A DNA stretch of 31,036 nucleotides from a virus: IMG/VR virus record IMGVR_UViG_3300047319_000420, positions 1 to 31,036 of that record; one strand, 5' to 3'. The position numbers and the translations under genes were made by a program. Shown here one piece after another: positions 21,170-28,248 of this stretch; the first letter of the stretch is position 1; every line of letters begins with the position of its first letter. The notes beneath the pieces were generated by a model. It did no database searches and was not told the DNA's origin. It saw only the letters and a list, made by a program, of their open reading frames with translations.

Positions 21170-23373
21170 GCCCTCGCCATCTGGTCGAGCATCAGCTTGG
21201 CTGTCGAGTTAGCGAGAACTCCACTATCGAGCATGACTGGAACGTGAACCGTCAGCTGTCTCGGGCCACCGCCTGCCTGGAGCTGCTGGGTGCCAGCCGC
21301 CGCCGGCATCGGCGCGAGTGGGCGGACATTTGCTCCTCCGGGCAACCAGACCAGTTCCGGGCCACGCTCGCCCACAACTGCATATCCGTGTTGCTTGGTT
21401 ACGCCACCCTCAGCCCAGAACCCAGCGAATGGAAGTTTGATCAAGTCAGTCCAACTGAAGCCCACGTGGCCCTTGCCACCGACTAGAGATCCGAGTCCGA
21501 ATGGGATCCAGTTTCGAGGATCGAGCGCGCCCTGGGCTTGGCTCTTGATCCAGTTGAACAGGTCGGTGAAGATCCCCTTCATCCAGTTGACGGCATCGCT
21601 GAGCCCGTTCTTGATTGGATCCCAGAAGTGGTAGAGGATATTGCCGAGCCCTCCAGTGGCGAAGAACAGAAGCAGATCGAGCCAGTGACTCTTCACGAAA
21701 TTGACTAGATCGAAGAATGCGGCCTTCAACTTCCCGAAATAGCCGATGATGAGCAGGACTGTGCCGACGACTGCCAATGGCCCCAGGAACAGCATGATGA
21801 AGCCACCGTAGTGCAGCATGAAGTCTCGGAACGCCTTGGACTTGACCATGAAGTAGGCGAAGGCAGCGTAGAGAGCGAGCACGGCTAGGATGATGACGAC
21901 GACCCAGCCACCTGCGATAATCTCGGCGAGAGTCAGTCCTCTGAGAGCAGTGATGAGTCGCCAGGTCTGCGCCTCCAGATACTTGTACGCCGTATTCCAC
22001 CTGGTGCCGGCCGTGGTGTTCAGGATCGCCATGCGCCAGCCTACCCTCTCCACCAGGTTGAGGAAAACAGTAGCGCGTGCGAGTGCGCGCTTGACCAGGA
22101 TCAATCTGCCCAGGATCCAGTAGTAGGTGCTCAACGCGATGTTCAGCAGGAGCACCGCTCCCTTATACGTCGTCGTCACGATGTAGGCGTACGTCGTCCA
22201 GATGACGTAGCGGACAAGCAGCACGAACACGATCGGGTAGAGAATGACCTTGAGAGGCAGCAGCGCATGCTGAGTCAACCACAACACGATTACCGCAAGC
22301 GCGTAAATAGGTGCGAATGCAGCTACGAAAATGTATCTCATGCTCCACATGACGGGGAAGACCAGCTTGAGAATATTCCAGAGACTCTTGAACACCATGA
22401 CAAGGAAATTGATCCCACCAACAAGTCCTCCGCCTGCACCCAGCATACTGTCTAGCTGCTGGAGCGTCGCGCCAAACCCCTTGGTCTTGGATGTCTCGAT
22501 TAGCTTCGCCATGGCATCGTTAATGACGCCGAGTCGAGCCAGCATGGAGTTGAACGGCCCCTGGATCAGTCCGCCGATGAGCATCTGTGTGTAGTCCTTG
22601 AGAGTTGTCCAGCGACCAGTCCAGGTCTTGCTGAATCGCTGCATGCCGTCGCCGAAGTTCTTGTTCATGTAGTTGAGCAAAGCCTGGATACCGATGTCGG
22701 ACGGGATCTTCAGCTTGCCAGCCATGAACTGCTGAACCTGGAGATCGGTCAAGTGCAGCTCCTTGCGCAGAGCCGGGAAGACAGGGATGCCGGCGACGAC
22801 TAGCTGCCTCACCTGGCGCATCATCAAGTATCCGCTCTGGTAGATCTTGCCGAATGTCGCCGAGACGTTCTCCAGATCAGCTCCGGTCTTGCCGAAATAG
22901 GCGAGCGCGTTTGCGCTCGACATGACTACGGCGTTGGTCTGCTTCAAGTTCATCCCGAACGCCAGCAGCAGTCGAGCGGACTGTGTCAGGTTCTGGAACA
23001 GGAACGGCGAGTGTGCCGCCGTCTGGAACAACAAGTCGAGTTCTTGCTTCGCCAGGCTCGTCGAATGTAGCAAGCCGCTGAACGCGAGCTGCGAAGACTG
23101 CATCATGACGTCGAACTTGAACCCCATATCGAGCAGTCCGATCGCCGTAGCGCCTACCGCGAGCGAGAATCCGTACAAGACGCGGCGAGCGGTGAAGAGA
23201 GTCTGCATGAGCAGGAAGCTCTTTTTCTGAGACGCTCCTACTCCCGCCGCAGTCTTGAGACTCTGCAGCTCCAGTGCCTTCATCTCTGCGACTTCGGCCG
23301 CGAGAGTAGAAACGACCTTATCGCCGCCAACGATGATCTGCTCGATCAACATCTGGTCAGTAGTACCGGCCAT
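21166..23373 (-). CDS. Tail tape measure protein
   Basis: 735 aa, setting the length of the tail tube and passing into the host membrane at ejection. The N-terminal part is helical (KALELQSLKTAAGV...) and contains the block around GADLENVSATFGKIYQSGYLMMRQVRQLVVAGIPVFPAL that is common in actinophage tape measures. The middle (about residues 330-580) has many hydrophobic segments, for example YIFVAAFAPIYALAVIVLWL and WVVVIILAVLALYAAFAYFM. The C-terminus ends with AEGGVTKQHGYAVVGERGPELVWLPGGANV, the standard tape-measure ending. Following the chaperone frameshift pair and preceding the LysM protein is the expected order. By the usual rule of about 1.5 A per residue the tail would be near 110 nm; this is an estimate. 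Confidence 0.92.
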   Translation of the reverse strand: MAGTTDQMLIEQIIVGGDKVVSTLAAEVAEMKALELQSLKTAAGVGASQKKSFLLMQTLFTARRVLYGFSLAVGATAIGLLDMGFKFDVMMQSSQLAFSGLLHSTSLAKQELDLLFQTAAHSPFLFQNLTQSARLLLAFGMNLKQTNAVVMSSANALAYFGKTGADLENVSATFGKIYQSGYLMMRQVRQLVVAGIPVFPALRKELHLTDLQVQQFMAGKLKIPSDIGIQALLNYMNKNFGDGMQRFSKTWTGRWTTLKDYTQMLIGGLIQGPFNSMLARLGVINDAMAKLIETSKTKGFGATLQQLDSMLGAGGGLVGGINFLVMVFKSLWNILKLVFPVMWSMRYIFVAAFAPIYALAVIVLWLTQHALLPLKVILYPIVFVLLVRYVIWTTYAYIVTTTYKGAVLLLNIALSTYYWILGRLILVKRALARATVFLNLVERVGWRMAILNTTAGTRWNTAYKYLEAQTWRLITALRGLTLAEIIAGGWVVVIILAVLALYAAFAYFMVKSKAFRDFMLHYGGFIMLFLGPLAVVGTVLLIIGYFGKLKAAFFDLVNFVKSHWLDLLLFFATGGLGNILYHFWDPIKNGLSDAVNWMKGIFTDLFNWIKSQAQGALDPRNWIPFGLGSLVGGKGHVGFSWTDLIKLPFAGFWAEGGVTKQHGYAVVGERGPELVWLPGGANVRPLAPMPAAAGTQQLQAGGGPRQLTVHVPVMLDSGVLANSTAKLMLDQMARA

Positions 23374-23375
23374 GA

Positions 23376-24145
23376 TTACCTCTTGAACAACTTACTCACG
23401 TTGGCTGCGATTCGACGTGCGAGATCCTCGTACATGACCTCGCGCTGCATCTCGACTGCCTTGATAGCGACTTGATACATTATGTTCGTCTCGAAGGCAT
23501 CTTCGCTGTTGAGCCACCGCAGAGGATCTCCGCCAGCGAGGAGTATGTGTGCGGCTTGCGTGATCTCGTCGCTGGCACCTATTCCCCCAGGAACCCCTCA
23601 TCGACATCTTTCGACGTATCCTCGTACCAACGACTCAGTTTCATGCCGTGGGCGAGGATGCTCGGCTCTTGGTTGCGAAAGATCCCGAACAAACAGACCC
23701 TTGCACTCGGAGCTTCACCCAGTCGGAAGTAATTGGCAGTGCGAGGGTCGGTGTAGGTGAGAGGATAGCCGGACTCATCCGGGTCAATCGGAGTCAGTCC
23801 ATCGTCGTCCTCGACGTAGTACAGACCTCGACAGGCAGAGATGAGTACATCGATGAGCCCGTGTAGCTGACGATCGGCGTTGTCCTTGAACTGCCGCTCG
23901 ACCTTCTTGCCCATCTGGCTCATCTCTCTCGCCGGCAGGACACTGTACTCTGCTTTCAGCAGGCCATTGTAACCAGGGACGGTGATGAAGCAAGTGATGC
24001 CTTCTGTCTGCTCATCGCGGACAGCGCGCAGCTTGTCCATGATGTTCCGCTGCACGCCGTCCGAGACAAGTCCGTTCTCTGGCTCCAGCTCTTGCTCCGA
24101 CTCCACAATGGGCTGGATCCTCGTTTCGTCTTCTGGCATTGGCAT
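23376..24145 (-). CDS. Tail assembly chaperone, frameshift product (gpG-T type)
   Basis: Predicted fusion made by a -1 ribosomal slip on GGGGGAA at 23582-23588: translation runs from 24145 to 23585, re-reads base 23585 and continues to the TAA at 23376-23378. The product is 256 aa. The extension (69 aa, GIGASDEITQAAHILLAGGD... to ...VSKLFKR) has no good start of its own near its beginning and ends two bases before the tape-measure start, exactly as the T part of lambda G/GT or mycobacteriophage pairs. The long form binds the tape measure and, with the short form, brings tail-tube subunits to it. That the slip happens is inferred from the sequence layout. Confidence 0.78.
23579..24145 (-). CDS. 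Tail assembly chaperone, short form (gpG type)
   Basis: 188 aa, ending at the TAG (23579-23581) immediately after the slippery sequence. It is acidic at the N-terminus (MPMPEDETRIQPIVESEQELEPEN) with a central domain (CFITVPGYNGLLKAEYSVLPARE...) followed by QFKDNADRQLHGLIDVLISACRGLYY, which resembles actinophage first tail chaperones. ATG 24145 follows GGGAGGGAG; ATG 24139 is possible. Located between tube and tape measure, as in nearly all tailed phages. No separate catalytic role is expected. Confidence 0.8.
   Translation of the reverse strand: MPMPEDETRIQPIVESEQELEPENGLVSDGVQRNIMDKLRAVRDEQTEGITCFITVPGYNGLLKAEYSVLPAREMSQMGKKVERQFKDNADRQLHGLIDVLISACRGLYYVEDDDGLTPIDPDESGYPLTYTDPRTANYFRLGEAPSARVCLFGIFRNQEPSILAHGMKLSRWYEDTSKDVDEGFLGE
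23582..23588 (-). other. -1 frameshift slippery site GGGGGAA
   Basis: On the minus strand the chaperone reads CTG GGG GAA TAG. Slipping one base back on GGGGGAA opens the second frame (GGA ATA GGT...), which continues 69 codons to a TAA just before the tape-measure gene. GGGGGAA is, to my knowledge, one of the slippery heptamers used in tail chaperone genes of actinophages. No firm downstream pseudoknot was worked out. Confidence 0.75.
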
Positions 24146-24167
24146 GGCGCTCCCTCCCTGTTCTCGT

Positions 24168-24611
24168 TTAGCCGCCGACGTGCGGGTTGCCCGCCGGTGT
24201 CATCTCTAGTTCAAGCAGACCTGGATCGCTGGACTCCGAATCGACCTCAGGCACGGTGACTCGCTTGAGGATGCCGTTCCAGACGATCGGCGACCCGTAC
24301 GGGTTGGCGTCGATGTCCAGAGGCTGCCTCAGAACGCGCATCGTGACCTTGCCAACCCCGTTCAGGAGTCGCTGCAAGTTGGTGTGATCTCGGTTCAGAC
24401 GATACAACCGAGACACGACCACGTTGCTGGGGTTGACCTTGCCGCCCAGAGAGATCGGCTGCACCATGCCGCCGGGGTAATACTTGAACTCGTCTGAGTC
24501 CAAATCCCCGCCTGTCATCTTGTCGAACGGCTCCAGCAGCGTGATGCCATCCACGATGACGGTGACGACATAGGTGTCCTTCCTGGTCGGCCCGCCTTGC
24601 GATGTTGCCAT
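24168..24611 (-). CDS. Tail tube protein
   Basis: 147 aa, directly downstream of the sheath gene and before the chaperones, the standard tube position in contractile phages. The sequence (TYVVTVIVDGITLLEPFDKMTGGDLDSDEFKYY..., then NVVVSRLYRLNRDHTNLQRLLNGVGK, then KRVTVPEVDSES...LLELEMTPAG) matches the T4 gp19-like/actinophage tube plan: a beta barrel ending with the '.EvD..s.....lele.tP.G' block. Subunits would stack as hexameric rings inside the sheath. ATG 24611 has GGGGGTGA upstream. Confidence 0.82.
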   Translation of the reverse strand: MATSQGGPTRKDTYVVTVIVDGITLLEPFDKMTGGDLDSDEFKYYPGGMVQPISLGGKVNPSNVVVSRLYRLNRDHTNLQRLLNGVGKVTMRVLRQPLDIDANPYGSPIVWNGILKRVTVPEVDSESSDPGLLELEMTPAGNPHVGG

Positions 24612-24623
24612 TTACTTCACCCC

Positions 24624-26072
24624 CTAGACGGCTTCGGTTACGAGCTTCTTGACGATGTCGATGTGAACCAGTTCTCCGAACGGGCTCATCTTGACGGAGA
24701 TCACTGCATGGATCTCCAGGTTGGAGATCGTGCTCGGCGTGTTCACCGTGTCGCCGGTGTCCACGTAGAAGGCAGCGTCTGGTGTGCTGCCGTACAGCGA
24801 GCCCTCGTTGAAGTACGTCATCATCATGCCCGAGAGATCGCCGCCGAACTGCTTGAAGGTGAGACCTTTGCCGTCGATCTGTGCGAACACGTACTGCTCG
24901 GCGATGGCGTCCGCATCGGCGACGATCGCCATGAAGAGGCGACTGTTGCTGAACGGCACCCAGTTCGGATCGCCGCCAGGATTGACGAGAGAACGGAACC
25001 CGTATGCCATGATTCCGTTGAACAGCGCCCGGACGACGTTGACCGACGAGGCGTTGAGATCCTGACGGTCGGCGTCGATCCACGGCGGCTGGCTGAGTCC
25101 GATCGCGTAGACGCTCTGACCGTTCGCCAGACCAGCTGCTGCGATGTTCGGGCTCATGCTTGCGTCGTTACGCGAGATGATGCCGGCCTCGATAGCCGAC
25201 CACGGAACGATGCGGGTAGTGCCGGCGACGATGCCCGGAACGATCGCCCACGGAGCGAACAGAGCTGCGTGACGATTCCCTGGCACCGCGCCCTGTAGCG
25301 CGGCAGCTGCCGACTTCAGAGTTGCCTTCGATCCCGAGTCGATGGCGTCCACGAGCGCAACTCGGTTGTTGGCGTCTGCGTGAGCGAGCAGAGCCGTCTG
25401 TCCCGCCTGCGTCGTGTGGCCTGGAGCTGCGACCTGGCCTGGCCCCAGACCCTTGTCGAACAGGGTGTAAGCCGTCGTCCAGTTGTTCTCGACGATGTTC
25501 GTGTTGTCGTCCGTTCCGCCGACAAGCGCAGTCGCTGCGACGACGGCTGGATCCAGCGTGCTGGCCGCGATGTCCGTGATGATGACGTACTCGGACGACT
25601 GCGACCAGTTGACGGCATCCGTGCCGGCAAGGAGATCCGGCGAGAGTTCTACAAGCAAACCGTTGTAGAACACGTTGACCACGAATGTACCACCAACCGA
25701 ACCGGCAGTGATCTGGACGGTGATGTTGTTGCCCCAGACTCCAGGGCTGTTCGCCGTGACCGTCATCGTATCGGCGTTCGATGCGTCCTTGAAGTTGTGA
25801 GTGGCGTTGATCGGAGCAGGCCCGACGACGCGGCTGATGTACGCTCGACTTCCGCCCTCCCTGAAATAGCAGTCCATCGCATCCCACAGATAGCTGTAGG
25901 TCATGCGATCGCCGTAGATGGACTCGAACTCAGACATGCTGCGGAGGAAAGCTGCAGCATTGGTCGGCCCTTTTTGTGCTGGGCCAACCGCAAAGAAGAC
26001 GCCCGTGTCGATTGGAGGAGTCCTTGCGGGCGGCTCTTCCAACAGGGCAATCTCGACTCCCGGCCTGCTCAT
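24624..26072 (-). CDS. Tail sheath protein
   Basis: 482 aa contractile sheath subunit. The N-terminus MSRPGVEIALLEEPPARTPPIDTGVFFAVGPA is the typical start, with the handshake strand followed by the 'GVF..G.A..GP' block. Next come EFESIYGDRMTYSYLWDAMDCYFREGGSRAYISRVVG (about residues 47-85) and, near the C-terminus, the conserved core VNVVRALFNGIMAYGFRSL, LFMAIVADADAIAEQYVFAQIDG and a final LEIHAVISVKMSPFGELVHIDI. The length is normal for short-sheath phages. The start forms an ATGA overlap with the small upstream gene. The tube gene follows 12 bases after the stop. This gene makes the myovirus assignment firm. Confidence 0.95.
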   Translation of the reverse strand: MSRPGVEIALLEEPPARTPPIDTGVFFAVGPAQKGPTNAAAFLRSMSEFESIYGDRMTYSYLWDAMDCYFREGGSRAYISRVVGPAPINATHNFKDASNADTMTVTANSPGVWGNNITVQITAGSVGGTFVVNVFYNGLLVELSPDLLAGTDAVNWSQSSEYVIITDIAASTLDPAVVAATALVGGTDDNTNIVENNWTTAYTLFDKGLGPGQVAAPGHTTQAGQTALLAHADANNRVALVDAIDSGSKATLKSAAAALQGAVPGNRHAALFAPWAIVPGIVAGTTRIVPWSAIEAGIISRNDASMSPNIAAAGLANGQSVYAIGLSQPPWIDADRQDLNASSVNVVRALFNGIMAYGFRSLVNPGGDPNWVPFSNSRLFMAIVADADAIAEQYVFAQIDGKGLTFKQFGGDLSGMMMTYFNEGSLYGSTPDAAFYVDTGDTVNTPSTISNLEIHAVISVKMSPFGELVHIDIVKKLVTEAV

Positions 26073-26254
26073 TTGTCACCACCCTTCTTGCTCTTAGGCT
26101 CCTCGGAAACGACCATGATGCGTCCTTCCTCGATCAACTGCTGGTTGAACGGGTCGCCCAGCGACTTCGCTGTGACGTCCTTTGTCTCTCCTGGCGCCAG
26201 GATGCTTCCATCGGCCAGGTCAGTCAGAGCGCCGACGTTCTTGACTGTCGTCAT
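26069..26254 (-). CDS. Small virion-operon protein, 61 aa
   Basis: Unknown. Start ATG 26254 overlaps the preceding stop as ATGA, with AAGGAAGGGG upstream; the longer frame from 26305 would sit in the neighbour. The sequence (LTDLADGSILAPGETKDVTA, then LIEEGRIMVVSEE) resembles small phage proteins with a 'L.dG..laPG....v' beta core often encoded near the sheath, and the tail is Lys-rich. It ends in an ATGA overlap with the sheath start. It might be a neck or sheath-initiator component; function is not known. Confidence 0.65.
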   Translation of the reverse strand: MTTVKNVGALTDLADGSILAPGETKDVTAKSLGDPFNQQLIEEGRIMVVSEEPKSKKGGDK

Positions 26255-26895
26255 GCCACCCCTTCCTTCTCTACATCGACATCGACTTCCTGCGCCTCTG
26301 GCCACTGGCTGCCAGGCTGATGCACCGGGTCGGGCGGATCGGCGGATGGATAGGTACGCGGGCCTCCCATCTTGTTGACTACATTCTCTACCATCACGTC
26401 GAACTCTCCAACACCGACAGCGAATGTCCGTTCACCTTCGGACGATCCGAGATCGTCATAGCTCTCGTTTCGCCAGACAACATGAACGGCAAACCCACCG
26501 AGACTAGGCTTCTGTACCATGATGCTCCGCACAGCAGCCGCGTACATTTTTGCCAACGTATTCGTAGATGCTTGATCCATGGCTGAAACTATGACAGCAA
26601 TACTAATATTCCAGACGGCCGTGTAGGTGCCGTTGCCCTCCATCTTCGGAGCGCCATTGAGCCCAGGAGAGTACACCACGACTCCGGGCAGCTGCTGCTC
26701 ATCGAAGTGATCGAGGCGGCTGAACGTTGTGTACGATCGCACAGCTGGTAGATGCTTGTCAGCAGGCCAACCGCGCTGGATCTCTAGCTCGCGCAGATAG
26801 ACAGGCATCCAGGCAGCGAGCTGCTCAGTGACGGCCTCCTCAACCTGCGTCCCATCCTTGATGGGTAGAAAGATATCAACCGAAGACAAAGCCAC
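26251..26895 (-). CDS. Probable tail terminator protein
   Basis: 214 aa. Position between the gpG-like completion protein and the sheath/tube pair is that of the tail terminator that caps the tail tube in contractile phages. The sequence (EAVTEQLAAWMPVYLRELEIQRGW, then VYSPGLNGAPKMEGNGTYTAVWNISIAVIVSAMDQASTNTLAKMYAAAVRSIMVQKPSL) fits the alpha/beta fold of lambda gpU/minor tail proteins: an edge helix, then a strand with W/I/A/V, then a helix. The C-terminal 40 residues are Pro/Asp/Glu-rich and probably disordered. The start overlaps the upstream gene by 20 bases. The function is mainly inferred from order. Confidence 0.55.
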   Translation of the reverse strand: MALSSVDIFLPIKDGTQVEEAVTEQLAAWMPVYLRELEIQRGWPADKHLPAVRSYTTFSRLDHFDEQQLPGVVVYSPGLNGAPKMEGNGTYTAVWNISIAVIVSAMDQASTNTLAKMYAAAVRSIMVQKPSLGGFAVHVVWRNESYDDLGSSEGERTFAVGVGEFDVMVENVVNKMGGPRTYPSADPPDPVHQPGSQWPEAQEVDVDVEKEGVA

Positions 26896-27520
26896 CCAGT
26901 CCCTTGGGCCGTCGCTGACCGCCGATCGTTACCTGGAATATGTAAGTCTCCAGAATCCTCAGCATCTCGATCCTGTCCTGCTCGTCCACCATCATGTAGT
27001 CACGAGCCGGGATCTTGTTGCCCCCACCGAATCGCTGAACCTTTGCGTACGGGATTCCTTCGACTCCAACCAGCGCCTTGTTATGCAGCGTCTGCCGGAC
27101 TGTCTCGGAGGACTTCCCACTCGCAGCGTTGAACAATCTGTCCGTTAGGCGCACAGGCTCGTATACATGGATGGCACCTTGCGCAGGCCTGAACACACCT
27201 TTGACGCCACTCGATCCTTTGGGCCGGATGAAGAACCCTCCACCGAACGCATACCCGCCTTGGAGTCTATGCCCTCCACCTGCACCTACCAGCCTTAGCT
27301 TCTTCTTGATCGTTGCTTGTTTCAGAGCTGGCCAAGATCCACCCTTGCGCCTGCCCCACGACTCAAAGTTCTTCTCGAAGATCAACTGGAGATAGTCTGC
27401 GATCAGATCCATAGCCGGAGTCGTGTCGGCGACCTTCTCACCGATCTTGGTGTACTTGGCAGCAATCGCTGCGATCTCTGTCTTTGAGGCGGAGAACCTG
27501 CTGTAGGTGAGTGCGCTCAC
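26876..27520 (-). CDS. gpG-like virion morphogenesis/tail completion protein
   Basis: 214 aa. Blocks of the Mu gpG/P2 gpS-like family are seen: LIADYLQLIFEKNFESWGRRKGGSWPALKQATIKKK (about residues 38-75), RLTDRLFNAASGKSS (about 133-147) and VGVEGIPYAKVQRFGGGNKIPARDYMMVDEQD (about 158-190). The last corresponds to the '..YA..hqfG....iPaR.fl' ending. These proteins finish the tail at its head end. GTG 27520 overlaps the preceding stop as GTGA and has AGGGAG upstream; ATG 27541 is possible but lies further into the adaptor gene. An about 30-residue Gly/Phe-rich insertion (HRLQGGYAFGGGFFIRPKGSSG) before the RLTDRLF block looks unusual. Confidence 0.78.
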   Translation of the reverse strand: MSALTYSRFSASKTEIAAIAAKYTKIGEKVADTTPAMDLIADYLQLIFEKNFESWGRRKGGSWPALKQATIKKKLRLVGAGGGHRLQGGYAFGGGFFIRPKGSSGVKGVFRPAQGAIHVYEPVRLTDRLFNAASGKSSETVRQTLHNKALVGVEGIPYAKVQRFGGGNKIPARDYMMVDEQDRIEMLRILETYIFQVTIGGQRRPKGLGGFVFG

Positions 27521-28248
27521 CAGCGGATGCTCCCTGCGCAAGGCCCGGGCGGGAAGGAGTAGACAGCCATTCCTGGACTGCCAGTGTCCTCACCAGAGAT
27601 TGCTTCTTCGCGCTCTCGACTGACGGCGCTTTCTAGGTTGATGAAGAAAGCGTTGAACAGATCCGAGTATTGGGGATAGGGCGAGCGGCCGGTGTTGATC
27701 TGCTCCGGCCAGTAACCCAGCTCGACTAGCATCGCTGTGCGGTAGATGATCGCTTGCTTGGCGTAGCGGTACGCGCCCGCAGGGATGTCGGTGTCGATCG
27801 CAGTCGTCACGTCGTCGGATGCCTGGAGGATAAGGCGGTTGACTTCGTCTCCAGTCGGTCGCGTGTTATTGTTGAAGGTGGCGATCTCTTTCCCAGTCGT
27901 GTCGAGCGTCCTAGCGTGCATGAGCGCACCGATGTCTGCCAAGGTTGGCAGATAGGGCATCGTATCAACAGGAACATTCTGGATCGGAGTCGTGGGAACT
28001 GCCGTGGACGCGGCGGCATCGTGGAAGATGATCTGATACCAGCCAGCGATGAGCGTCGCGTTGTCCGTGGTGAAGGCACGCGCCATCGGTTCCGTTGGAT
28101 CGGAGTCGAGTGGAACGATGGGCTGCACATCGATCTCAGTCCACGGCCCAGTCGTAACTGGCGCCTCCTCAATGTGGATCTCAGTCCATGGCAGCCCATC
28201 GAACTTCGGTGGCGGGGTGTAGTCCTCGAATGTGATCGAGTAAGGCAT
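27517..28248 (-). CDS. Head-tail adaptor with N-terminal Fn3/Ig-like domain
   Basis: 243 aa, two parts. Residues about 12-95 (FDGLPWTEIHIEEAP...GPWTEID...PLDSDPTEPMARAFTTDNATLIAGWYQIIFHDAA) look like a fibronectin/Ig-type beta domain seen in several actinophage connectors. Residues about 100-215 (YLPTLADIGALMHARTLD, then TRPTGDEVNRLILQASDDVTTAID, then YAKQAIIYRTAMLVELGYWPEQ) match the helical gp6/gp15-like adaptor that binds the portal. The C-terminus is Gly/Pro-rich. It follows the large repeat protein (TGATG overlap) and precedes the gpG-like gene. In the virion it would join portal and tail. The added beta domain may face outward; this is inferred. Confidence 0.72.
   Translation of the reverse strand: MPYSITFEDYTPPPKFDGLPWTEIHIEEAPVTTGPWTEIDVQPIVPLDSDPTEPMARAFTTDNATLIAGWYQIIFHDAAASTAVPTTPIQNVPVDTMPYLPTLADIGALMHARTLDTTGKEIATFNNNTRPTGDEVNRLILQASDDVTTAIDTDIPAGAYRYAKQAIIYRTAMLVELGYWPEQINTGRSPYPQYSDLFNAFFINLESAVSREREEAISGEDTGSPGMAVYSFPPGPCAGSIRW

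Noticed and set aside
23392-23607. 71-aa minus-strand frame after the chaperone
   Set aside because: Arg/Ser-rich and in a different frame from the -1 extension, which fits the known frameshift layout better.
24247-25083. 278-aa minus-strand frame overlapping sheath and tube genes
   Set aside because: Arg/Gly/His-rich composition typical of an out-of-frame read of GC-rich DNA; the sheath and tube frames are well supported.
25380-26378. 332-aa plus-strand frame opposite the sheath gene
   Set aside because: Antisense to a firm sheath gene, no motif, no coherent composition, no partner on the plus strand.
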